Shown: one piece after another, positions 7,807 through 15,706 of the stretch | How positions within the stretch are numbered: position 1 is the stretch's first letter | How the letters are laid out: each line of letters starts with the position of its first letter | Assembly: GCA_029747585.1 (NCBI GenBank) | Contig: JAPEVF010001000.1 | Coordinates: forward strand, 1 to 15,706 | DNA from: Pleurotus djamor | Taxonomy: Eukaryota; Basidiomycota; Agaricomycetes; Agaricales; Pleurotaceae | Length of the DNA: 15,706 nucleotides | Reading direction: 5' to 3' | The notes under the pieces: model-generated | Told to the model about the DNA's origin: nothing | The model's database searches: none | Seen by the model: only the letters and a program-made list of their open reading frames with translations | Made by a program: the position numbers and the translations under genes

Positions 7807-7814
7807 ATTTTATA
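7807..7814 (-). promoter_or_regulatory. TATA box of copy C
   Basis: TATAAAAT on the minus strand, 44 bp before the ATG at 7763 and inside the upstream extension that would be coding if the Met at 7826 were used. This argues for the shorter start. Confidence 0.5.
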
Positions 7815-8045
7815 CCTTCTGGCCACTGAGATCCCTTTGAAGCCTTCAGCTTCTTTTCTCAGCCTGGCTCTGTATACGCTGCTAGAAGCTCCCCTCGAGA
7901 TACTCTTCTCTCAAGCCAACCAGGTGTGCCGTAGCATGGGAAGGCGAACGCGCCCCTATCTCCTGAATCTCCTGAATGTTGAGGCGCTGACGTATCGTGT
8001 GGGTTTTAAACTTTTCTTCGTTTCGCCTCGTCACCGTCGTGGACG

Positions 8046-9182
8046 ATGAGCGCGTCGCTCAACACCTACGCCATCTCTGCGCTGCTCATTGCCGGACCCT
8101 GGCTATACTTTACTGGCCGTTCACGGCATCACCCAACCCCAAATGCGCCTCCAATCCGACCATATGTTTCGCTAGTCCTCCTCCTCCACACGCTCTACCT
8201 TCTTTACAAGATCTTGGTCACCCCACCATCAAATATCTTTACGAGCTTGAAGATTCCGTTAAACACCTCAACGGACCAAATTCGAGCTATTCTAGCTCAG
8301 CATGCTGGCTTGGATCTGACCCAAGGAGATGTTTTCCCAAAGCCGCTTGAGTTGCTTCTGAAGCGACTCAGTTTGTTCGATCATAGGAAGTTATATGTTA
8401 GGTGAGTTAGTCTTAATTTCTTGACTTTGATACACGGCTGAATGAGCTTTGAGGTAGATTCGGACAGTATGTCCTACAAACTTGTGAATATTGCACGACT
8501 TTCGACGAATTCGCGCTTTACGCGCTTCCACAGCATGTGCTGTCGTATATTCATGAAGTGACTATCTTGGGACTGGTCACTATACGCGGGACTCAGCGGG
8601 AACGATGGCGGACGATGGCTATCTGTGCTGCAATCGCAGGAGGGCTGAGTGAAATCTACTGGCTTTACACGGTCCCCGTATCTGTCCCCCGGCGTGGGGA
8701 GAAGACGGACGTCATCATGGTGCGTTTTACGCTGTTATGGTAGTTCCCCCCCTCATATTGACGTGATATGGTGGTTCTAGTGGCATGATACCCTCTACTT
8801 CATCCGACAAATATGCTTCATCGCGGTTCCTCTCATAATACACCTCCTTCCCGCCTCTCCAAACCAAAGTGCCATCGCCGCAATCCCGAATGCTATCCAG
8901 CTCTCCGAACGCGCTCTCACCCGTCTTCATCTTATCAAATACATGAACGGCAGTATCCTACGCACACCCGCCCTGCGCAAACAAGCAGAGAAGTGGTGGG
9001 ACGAGGAAAAGAAAGAGGGTGAATGGATTAGAGGTGACGAAGAGGTCAGACGACTTGCCCATGAAAACGGGTTCGGGTTTGGTCCCTTCGGAGAGGAAGG
9101 AGAGGTCGGTAAACTACGAGCTAACGCAGATCAGGCCTTGCAAGGACTGCTTAGGGAAGGACTTGCTGTTCATACGAGCTGA
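8046..9182 (+). CDS. Multi-pass membrane protein, conserved-looking fungal hypothetical, three exons
   Basis: Exons 8046-8401, 8458-8719 and 8781-9182 join to 339 residues; the introns are 56 nt (GTGAGT..TAG) and 61 nt (GTGCGT..TAG). Hydrophobic segments lie at about residues 7-23, 37-58, 148-161, 172-192, and one near 212-226 (IRQICFIAVPLIIHLLP), so four or five membrane passes are likely. A CEYC pair is at 128-131 before the third segment. The C-terminal third is hydrophilic and rich in Glu, Lys and Arg, ending in a Gly-Phe-rich patch and an amphipathic stretch; it probably faces the cytosol. I recognise no catalytic motif. The overall plan resembles uncharacterised fungal membrane proteins, but I cannot name the family. 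It is divergent from secreted-protein copy C (282 bp apart) and convergent with the F-box array. A decayed fragment of its exon 1/intron 1 junction lies at 13054-13150. Confidence 0.85.
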
Positions 9183-9395
9183 GTGTGCTTATATACTTAA
9201 TATATTTATATCAGCCTCGGAGGCGTACCATGTAGATCAACTGTGCGTGTTTGTTGACGCTGTGCATGCTGCGACTACTCTATATCCAGCTCAAACTCTC
9301 AACGTTCAACTCGCGCTATCCGACTTATTATAAGAGAAACAGCCAACTCCTCGACATATTCCATTCAAACCAAGGCGAGGGAAAACGGGATAAAA
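9183..9395. other. Convergent intergenic gap
   Basis: This is the 3' flank shared by the membrane-protein gene and the first F-box gene. AT-rich tracts such as TATACTTAATATATTTATATC just after 9187 may serve in 3'-end formation. No gene is seen. Confidence 0.4.
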
Positions 9396-10940
9396 TCAAC
9401 CACTCTGCTTTGCATCATGATTGGTTATCCGGAGGGCATCCAGGATCGGAATCACTCGGTCCCATTCTTCCTCCCGGCCTTCATCATCGGAGCCAGTCGT
9501 CTCTGAAAAGGACAATTCACAAGAAGCGGGTAGCATCCTGCTCAGGAAAAGTGCAACAGGGGCGGGCCAACGGATGGGAGATCTCCCAACGTCAAGTATG
9601 GCTAAGCGCTTGAATGGGACACTTGGGGTGGGGACGTCTTCCACATTTGATGTCGTGCAGAAGGATAGATAGATGCATAGGGATTCAAGCGAGTTGCATA
9701 ACGGCACGATGGACCAAAGGGCGGATAGACCAAGGGTTGGCTCTGTCTCGATTGGGGGTGCATAGATGGATCCTATATCCAGATGGCGAAGTAATGGGAG
9801 AGCTGTGACAAGAGTGATGAGCTGGTCTTCGGTCATTTCAAAGGGAGTAGGGTATGAGATCGTGAGGGATGATAGGTGCTTGCAGGAGAATAATGGCTCA
9901 AAGACTGAAAACGGCAGCGGATCAAGGTCAATCTCTCCTTCATACAGGTTGAATTTGATTGACAATGTTTCGAGCAATGGTGCGTTGAGAGCAGCCCATT
10001 TTATGAGGGCTGGATAACTTTCGGGCGATATTGTGTTACCTTCCGCGAGGAAGAGGGACTTGAGCGATACGGGTGAGGCCCATGGTTTGAGGAACGAAGC
10101 GGTCCGTTCGAAGCATGCGTGAAGTCGGAGATATTCCAGAGCGGGAAAGCTCTCTGGATTGAGTTCGTAGGAAAGCATTTCACTGGGGTTTGGGTTTAGT
10201 CCATGACCTCTCAGTGACTTCAGCAAGGGAAATTTGGAGATCACCCCGATGACTTCAGGCGAAAGGAGCACCGTGTGCAATTCAATCCGGTTCAAGTGCC
10301 GTAGATTCGGGAGAATCTCAATGAGAGCGTCGCGAATCGCTTTGTTATCGGGATTGTTAGTCAAGGACAGGCTCTGCAAGTTCGTAATGCAGGTAGGGAG
10401 ATACTTCAGCGAGAACTCGTAGCCTTGCTGAGTTTTTATCTGACCCTCGCCTTTGAGTTGGAAAGTTGTTATGGTCGGAGAGGCGAACAATTGGATAAGA
10501 CTGGGATCGGAGAAGCAGTCCAAACGGGTGAGGTTCGGTAAAAAAGGACCAGGGTATGGACGATTGAGACCAGCAATGGCGTACACGGAGGGATGCAGTA
10601 ACGCGCCAGGGCAGTGAAGAATCCGTATTCTGTGGTGGTATTTTTGGAATCGGTACCAGCCATCGCTCGAGACGGGCTGCGTGAAGCACTGTGGGCCGCA
10701 CTGTGAGAAGGGGGATAGGTGTTTAACAGAGTAGAAACTGACATATAGATGACAGCTTTCATCCCATGAGATGGGAGCAAGAAGGCCGAACAACCGTGTG
10801 GCAAGTATGTCGCACCATGTACGATCGAGGACAACATCCGACCAGCGCTTGCAAACTAGTGCGTATTTGCGGCAATCATGCAAAGGAACCTGCGATATAA
10901 CTTCTCTCAGTATTTCAGGAAGATGAAGAGCACGGTGTAT
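9396..10940 (-). CDS. F-box/leucine-rich protein, copy 1, no ATG at the expected start
   Basis: Exon 1 (about 10940-10743) and exon 2 (10688-9396) give about 496 residues. The intron 10742-10689 (54 nt, GTCAGT..CAG) is placed by homology with copies 2-4, whose second exon starts at the same point; its length is a multiple of three and it contains no stop. The N-terminal 45 residues are an F-box (RALHLPEILREV.. then LVCKRW..VVLDRTW), the part that would bind Skp1 in an SCF ubiquitin ligase. The rest is a degenerate leucine-rich array (NLQSLSL, LRHLNRIEL, LLKSLRG, LEYLRLH, LKSLFLAEG, HLSSLTISYP, LRHLDIG) likely to bind substrate, with an acidic patch near the C-terminus. The frame is otherwise intact, but the codon matching the start ATG of its paralogs reads ATA, and no ATG occurs in frame before an upstream stop. 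Either it is an early pseudogene, uses a near-cognate start such as ACG at 10943, or contains an error. Confidence 0.8.
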   Translation of the reverse strand: MHRALHLPEILREVISQVPLHDCRKYALVCKRWSDVVLDRTWCDILATRLFGLLAPISWDESCHLYVSFYSVKHLSPFSQCGPQCFTQPVSSDGWYRFQKYHHRIRILHCPGALLHPSVYAIAGLNRPYPGPFLPNLTRLDCFSDPSLIQLFASPTITTFQLKGEGQIKTQQGYEFSLKYLPTCITNLQSLSLTNNPDNKAIRDALIEILPNLRHLNRIELHTVLLSPEVIGVISKFPLLKSLRGHGLNPNPSEMLSYELNPESFPALEYLRLHACFERTASFLKPWASPVSLKSLFLAEGNTISPESYPALIKWAALNAPLLETLSIKFNLYEGEIDLDPLPFSVFEPLFSCKHLSSLTISYPTPFEMTEDQLITLVTALPLLRHLDIGSIYAPPIETEPTLGLSALWSIVPLCNSLESLCIYLSFCTTSNVEDVPTPSVPFKRLAILDVGRSPIRWPAPVALFLSRMLPASCELSFSETTGSDDEGREEEWDRVIPILDALRITNHDAKQSG

Positions 10941-11186
10941 CGTGGTTGAGACGAAAGCTCTGAGTCTTACTTAAATTGGCGCTTTGCAGGATCAGGTGAG
11001 GGCGTTCCTTGGAAGACGGGATTCGGTTGGTGGCCTCGGAAAAATGTATATCAAGCCGCCATGATCTCATTTTTCGGGCGGTCACTGAATATTTGAAGTG
11101 CGAGACCAGCGGCATATGCCTGGCGTCGGGTCATACTTAGATATGTGATAATTTATGGGAACAATTACAAGTCTTCTTCATCTAGT

Positions 11187-12811
11187 TCACGATGTCACCG
11201 GCGAGGTATTCGTGCAATTACATTTCTTCGTCTCACGATGAGATATCCGAAGGGCCTTCAATACCATGACCACTTGCTCCCATCCCCTAACCCGGTCTTC
11301 ATCATCAGCTCCAGAACCCGGTGAAAACGACAAGGCACACGAGTCGGGCAGTATCCTACTCAAGAAGAGTGCGACGGGGACGCGGTTGTGAATGATAGAT
11401 CTCCCAACGTCGAAGTTCGTCAAGGATTTGAAAGGGACAATGGGGGTAGGGGCGTCTCCCATGAACGTAGTTACAGTGTCGAAGTATAGGCAAACGGATA
11501 GAGATTCGAGGGAATTGCACACAGGCGCGAGGGATGAGAGGATGGAAAGACCAAGGAATGGCGATAGCACGGGAGCTGGTCTTTGAGTTTTTCCTATCTT
11601 GAGATGGCGGAGGTCTGGGAGAGCTGTAGCGAAGGCGACCAGCTGAGCTTCGTCCAACTCAAGCGGTATGGGATACGTGATTGTCAAGGACGTTAGGTAC
11701 TTGCAGGATGATAACGGCCCGAAAATAGAGAACGGCAAGGGCCGGATCCTGTCGATGTCTCTGTCCTCAATGTCTTCTTCATCTTCCGCCTCATACCCGA
11801 TTGACAACTCCTCGAGTAACGGCGCTTTGGAAGCGATCCATTCGACTAGGACGGTACAATTTTTAGGCCGTATCGTCTCGCATTCCACAAGAGTTAGAAC
11901 TTGAAGAGACAACGCCGGCGAAGTCCATAGTTTGAGGAGGGAATTGACCAGCCCTAAACGAGTCTCTAGTTGGAGGTATTCTAAGGCGGGAAACATCTCC
12001 AAACTGGGTTCGTGAGAGGGGATTGGTTCGTTTGAAGTGGCGAAAATTCCGTAGTCGCCATCGAGCGACCTCAGCAGCGGCAGTTGTGAGAGAATCATAA
12101 AGACTTCGGGCGTAAGGAGCTCTGCGGAGATGCTGATGTCTGCTAAACGTGGTAGAGCTGGAAAAACCTCAATGAGGAGCTCCCGAATGGATTGCTTCNG
12201 GGGGGCTATCAAGCAAGGACAAGCGCTCCAGGTTTGGAAAGCAGATAGGGAGGTATTGGAGCATAATCTCGTACTCCTGTTCGGATGGTGATAGCCCTTC
12301 AACCCTGAGGTGGAAATGTGTTACGAACGGGGAGGCGAGTACTTGGATGAGTACTCGGTCGGGCGTGCAGATTAAAGAAGTCAAATTTGGGAGAAGGGGT
12401 CGACAGAATGGAAGACTGAGTCCAGTGGTGGCGTATACGGAAGGACTGAGCAGCGTGCCAGTGCAGCTGAGGGCCCGTACCCGATAGTGGTACTTTTGAA
12501 ACTGGCTCCATCCCTCGAAACTGATAAGTCGAGAAAAAGACTAAGTAGTATGCATGACAGCGTAAGACTCGAGGAGCTGGTATTGTGAAAAGCAAGAAAA
12601 GACTCACATGTTGACGAGATGTTTTATCGAGGGAGATGGGGGCGAGAAGTCTGAACAACTTCGCTGCCGAAACGTCACGCCATGCATAGTCAAGGACAAC
12701 CTTGGCCCAGTCCTTGCAGACAAGTCCGTGGGCACGGTGGTCGGTATCGGAAGTATATCGTATTACTTCCCTCAGCAATTCAGGGATGTGTAGAGCGCGG
12801 TGACTCGTCAT
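11187..12811 (-). CDS. F-box/leucine-rich protein, copy 2, apparent frameshift at an N
   Basis: Exon 1 is 12811-12608 (68 codons). The intron 12607-12541 is 67 nt (GTGAGT..TAG). Exon 2 runs 12540-11187. An apparent frameshift sits at about 12199-12205, where an N adjoins six G; exon 2 is 1354 nt, one more than a multiple of three, so one surplus base explains the break. Corrected length would be about 518 residues. The F-box (HRALHIPELLREV.. LVCKDW..VVLDYAW) fills residues 4-45, followed by a leucine-rich region (LERLSLLD, LADISIS, LLRSLDG, LEYLQLE, LQVLTLVE, YLTSLTITYP, LRHLKIG, LESLSVCL) and an acidic segment before the conserved KALRISHRE end. A role as SCF substrate adaptor is inferred from the fold. 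The start at 12811 matches copies 3 and 4 (M-x-x-H-R-x-L-H); an in-frame Met at 12874 lies upstream. Confidence 0.83.
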
Positions 12812-12897
12812 CGTTGTAAGTAGTGATTGCGATTCGCGATTGAGGCTAAATTTCCTCCGCAACAGCCAACGCAAATTGCGTCAGGGGCTTTCAAGGA

Positions 12898-13021
12898 GTG
12901 GTAGTCACCTGACTCGCGGTTTCAAGTTCAACGTTCACGCAGGCTGTTCAGTACCTGTTCAGTACTGAAGCTGAAGCTTGAACGTGAGATTCGCCAGTTG
13001 AACGTTGAATCAGATGACCAC
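12898..13021. repeat. Imperfect palindrome, MITE-like
   Basis: The ends are related as inverted repeats: the left end starts GTGGTAGTCACCTGACTC, and the right end read in reverse starts GTGGTCATCTGATTC. Inside, TTCAACGTTCA (12927-12937) is exactly inverted at 12999-13009, and the perfect palindrome TTCAGTACTGAA lies near the centre (about 12958-12969). It could fold into a long hairpin. No transposase and no clear target-site duplication were seen, so it may be a non-autonomous element or a simple structured spacer. Confidence 0.45.
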
Positions 13022-13053
13022 TGTTCCTTAGCTAACTCAGGGGTTACATAACG

Positions 13054-13150
13054 CGCCTTGAGAATTGCTTGTTGGACTCGTCATAGGAAGTTATGTGTTA
13101 TGTGTTAGGCGAGTTCGCCAAACTATTCGCAATTTTGATACACTGAACAT
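13054..13150 (+). pseudogene. Decayed fragment of the membrane-protein gene (exon 1 end and intron 1)
   Basis: The segment matches about 8343-8445 in the same order: GCCTTGAG and TTGCTT, then TCATAGGAAGTTAT exactly (13081-13094 against 8381-8394), a variant of the splice-donor region, then TTTGATACAC exactly (13134-13143). It therefore spans the 3' end of exon 1 and most of intron 1, so it arose from DNA and not from spliced RNA. A 7-bp internal duplication (TGTGTTATGTGTTA) is present, and the donor GGTGAG is changed to GGCGAG. Too short and altered to be functional. Confidence 0.6.
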
Positions 13151-13253
13151 TGCTACCACCGTCTCTCCTTTTCGCCGGTTTCAATAGTAAACAATACTGC
13201 CCTTGATGACATCAGACCTCGGAGCGGCAGTCTGAGAGACGTACGCCGCTCAA

Positions 13254-14842
13254 CTACTTACACTTCTTCGCTTCACGATGTGTTATCCGAAGGGCTTTTA
13301 AGACAGTAACCACTTGTTGCCAGTCCTCATCTTCGTCCTGGTCTTCATCTTCAGAGCCGGAGCCAGTGTATTCTTCGAATTCTAACGAACAAGAGGCAGG
13401 CAGTATCCGGTTCAAGAAGAGGGCGACAGAGATATTCCCTTGAATGGGGGATTGTCCAACATCAAGGATATTCAGGCATTTGAAAGGGACACTTGGGGAG
13501 GGTACGTCGTCCAATTGATCCGTGGCATGGAAGGACATATAGATGCATAAGTATTCGAGCGAGTGGCATAAAGGCGCGATGGAGCACAGTGCAGATAGGC
13601 CAAGGGACGGCTCTGAGCCGGAGGGAGGTGCATCTATGGTTCCTATATCCATATGGCAGAGTAATGGGAGAGCTGTGACCAGCCTGACCAGCTCAGCCTC
13701 GGTCATCTCAAAGGGGAGGGGATATGATATTGTCAGGGATGATAGGTGCTTGCAGGATAATAACGGCTCGAAGATTGAGAATGGCAGCGGATCATTAACG
13801 TTAATATCGTGTTCAAACTCCTCATCGTCGAAGCTAACTGCCAATGTTTCGAGTAGTGGTGAATTGGAAGCGGCCCATCCAATAATGGTTTGATAGGCTC
13901 CAGGCTCGGAGATTGCGTTGCGTTCCACGATGGATAGAGTCTTGAGAGATGTGGGCGAGACCCATACTTTGAAGAAGTACTCTGCTCTTTCCAACCATGC
14001 GTTAAGTCGAAGGTGCTCTAACTTGGGGAAGCACTCTGAATCGAGTTCCAGGGATAGCATCTCGCTGAAATCGGGATGGGACCCATGACCTGTCAGCGAC
14101 GTCAGGAGAGGCAATTTTGAGATGATCTTGGTGACTTGAGGCGTAAGGAGTTCCACTGAAATATCAAGTTGATTTAAGAACCGTAGATTCGGGAGAGCTT
14201 CGACCAGAGCGTCCTGGATGTATTGATTGTTGCGATCAGCGGATAAGCGCAGGCTCTCTAGATTTGGAGTACAGGCGGGCAAGTATTTCACAATGAGCTG
14301 ATAATCTTGCTCAGTTTTCAACTCGCTTTCACCCATAAGTTGGAAGGTCGTTATGGAGGGGGAGGCGAACAATTGGGCGTAAGTAGCGTCGGAGGGGCAG
14401 TCCAAAACGGTCAAGTTGGGTAAGAAAGGTCCAGCATACGGACGATTGAGCCCAGCAAGAGCGTATACAGAAGGATGAAGTGATGATCCTGATGCGGTGC
14501 AGGTGCAACGAAGAATCCGGACCCTGTAGTGGTACTTCCGGAATCGGGACCAGCCGTCGCTCGAGATGGGCTGAGAAAAGCACTGTGGGCCGAAGTTTAA
14601 AAGGGAACGATGGAGGAAGCCCAGTGGAAACATACACATAGATTGGCAGTTGGATCCATGACAATGGGGGCAAGAAGTTTGAACAACTTCAAGGCCGAAG
14701 TCTCGCGCCAGGCATAATCGAAGACAACCTCCGCCCAGTCCTTGCAAACTAGGGCATAGTCTGAATCACATTTGTGCTCGACGAGATGCTGAAAAAGTTC
14801 CTCCAGAAAATCGGGAAGATGGAGAAGGCGATGACTGGCCAT
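13254..14842 (-). CDS. F-box/leucine-rich protein, copy 3, intact
   Basis: Exon 1 is 14842-14636 (69 codons) and exon 2 is 14582-13254 (443 codons with stop); the 53-nt intron has GTATGT and CACAG ends. The product has 511 residues and no defect. The F-box is at residues 4-50 (HRLLHLPDFLEEL.. ALVCKDW..VVFDYAW). The body is a leucine-rich array (LESLRLS, LRFLNQLDIS, LLTSLTG, LEHLRLN, LKTLSIVE, LLETLAVSF, HLSSLTISYP, LCHMDIG, LEYLCIYM, LNILDVG). A strongly acidic run follows (EDEDQDEDED) before the family ending KALRITHRE. It most likely acts as a substrate receptor of an SCF ubiquitin ligase; the target is unknown. An upstream in-frame ATG at 14992 exists, but only the start at 14842 matches copies 2 and 4. 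It is the best template of the local family. Confidence 0.9.
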
Positions 14843-15008
14843 TGTTGTGGCTCGGGTCCAACTTGCAATGAGACAGGGGCTCAGCCAGGCTGATTGATCA
14901 TTGCTTCTGTGCTGATAGGGGATTGTGCTCATCATCCTCAGGGGCTTTCGGAATCGGCCGATCCTGGAACCATGATAACCAACTTCGACCACGACCGTTT
15001 GAGTCGCA
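14843..15008. promoter_or_regulatory. Divergent promoter region between F-box copies 3 and 4
   Basis: Only 166 bp separate the start codons of two diverging paralogs, so the promoters must overlap. I saw no convincing TATA box in either direction. Confidence 0.4.
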
Positions 15009-15706
15009 ATGTCAGGTCACCGTGCTTTACACATTCCCGAATTGCTGAAAGAAGTTCTACAATACACTTCCAAACACAAATATCGTTCCCTCGCACTCGT
15101 TTGCAAGGACTGGTCCGAGGTTGTTCTTGATTACAAATGGCGCGAAGTTGCCGCCACAGAATTGTTCAAGGTTCTTAGGCCCTCGCTTTTTTGGGAGAAC
15201 GGTCAATATGTGCGTGCTCAAACGCATCATAAGTCACCGAGCGCACCAGTTTCTTGACAATGGTGTCCAGTGCATTTCTCAGCCCATTTCGAGCGACTGC
15301 TGGACGCGATTCCTGAAGTACCACCACAGGATACGGGTTATTCACTGCTATAATCCGCCAATTCATCCCTCCGTATACACCATCATTGGGCGCGAACGCC
15401 CATACTCTGGACCTGTCTTACCAAATTTGACCAGCTTCCGCGGTGCACCCGACCCCGTTCCCGCCCAATTGTTTGCTTGTCCATCCATAACATCTTTCTC
15501 CCTTGCAGGCCAGACAGAAAACAACCACAGATATGAGCTCGTGCTGCAGAACCTTCCTGTTTGGGCGCCGAATCTGGAGACTTCNTTTTTTTGTTTGATA
15601 CTCCCAATGATCAATCCCTTCAGGATGCCCTTATTGAGGTTCTCCCAAGTCTACGATCCATCCACAAACTTGACATCCCCATGAAGCACCTTACGCACGA
15701 CATCAT
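15009..15706 (+). CDS. F-box/leucine-rich protein, copy 4, cut by the right edge
   Basis: Exon 1 is 15009-15209 (67 codons). The intron 15210-15270 is 61 nt (GTGCGT..CAG). Exon 2 runs from 15271 past the edge. The F-box is at the N-terminus (HRALHIPELLKEV.. LALVCKDW..VVLDYKW); exon 2 opens with CISQPISSDCW and KYHHRIRV, conserved in copies 1 and 3, then the start of the leucine-rich region. At 15585 an N precedes seven T, and the frame shifts: after it, the family-like sequence (SLQDALIEVLPSLRSI) is found in another frame and continues open to the edge. The position beside a homopolymer makes a sequencing error the likeliest cause. Same inferred role as its paralogs. Confidence 0.83.

Larger units (their letters stand above)
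12812..13253. other. Intergenic region between F-box copies 2 and 3
   Basis: No gene is present. It holds the upstream region of copy 2, a 124-bp imperfect palindrome (12898-13021), a decayed fragment similar to the membrane-protein gene (13054-13150), and the 3' flank of copy 3. Confidence 0.6.

Noticed and set aside
7743..7826. Longer start of copy C at 7826
   Set aside because: It would place a charged segment before the signal peptide and make the TATAAAAT box coding. MLID at 7763 fits the family better.
12299..12607. Minus-strand frame reading on from exon 1 of F-box copy 2 as a different C-terminus
   Set aside because: It is read-through of the 67-nt intron and then the wrong frame of exon 2; paralogs show where exon 2 begins.
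1..15706. CRISPR arrays, insertion sequences, bacterial-type operons
   Set aside because: No direct-repeat arrays or transposase frames were seen, and gene structure is clearly fungal with spliceosomal introns.

Overview
The window looks like nuclear DNA of a filamentous basidiomycete. Protein genes are split by short introns (46-83 nt, mostly 53-70) with GTRNGY-type donors and CAG/TAG/AAG acceptors, intergenic gaps are a few hundred bases, and both tRNA genes carry small introns. A family of F-box/leucine-rich proteins and small secreted cysteine-rich proteins suggests an Agaricomycete, perhaps of the Rhizoctonia/Ceratobasidiaceae kind. The taxonomic guess is inference; no marker gene is present.

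Layout. 1-620: the 3' part of a minus-strand gene for a Ser-rich repeat protein that runs off the left edge. 620-2775: no gene I can name, but there are isolated good splice signals and protein-like frames (about 1186-1763 and 2189-2395) that may be an unrecognised multi-exon gene or its decayed remains. 2876-3902: an intact five-exon short-chain dehydrogenase/reductase. 4033-4117: tRNA-Ala(AGC). 4504-5290: a four-exon C3HC4 RING protein. 5493-5575: tRNA-Pro(TGG), minus strand. 5631-7763: three minus-strand tandem genes for related small secreted proteins with eight conserved cysteines (130, 114 and 153 aa). 8046-9182: a three-exon multi-pass membrane protein of 339 aa. 9396-15706: four paralogous F-box/leucine-rich genes, three head-to-tail on the minus strand and a fourth diverging from the third and cut by the right edge.

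The most interesting system is the secreted-protein array. The copies share a signal peptide followed by Ala-Ser-Pro, an eight-cysteine framework with nearly fixed spacing, a common last intron position and a TATA-like promoter each. They look like a locally duplicated family of extracellular disulfide-rich proteins (effector-like); I cannot name the family. The F-box array is a second local expansion. Its first copy has lost its ATG, and its second and fourth copies show frameshifts exactly at an ambiguous base beside a homopolymer. All four N bases in the window sit at homopolymer edges, so these frameshifts are probably sequencing artefacts. Between F-box copies two and three lie a 124-bp imperfect palindrome and a decayed duplicate of the exon 1/intron 1 junction of the membrane-protein gene.
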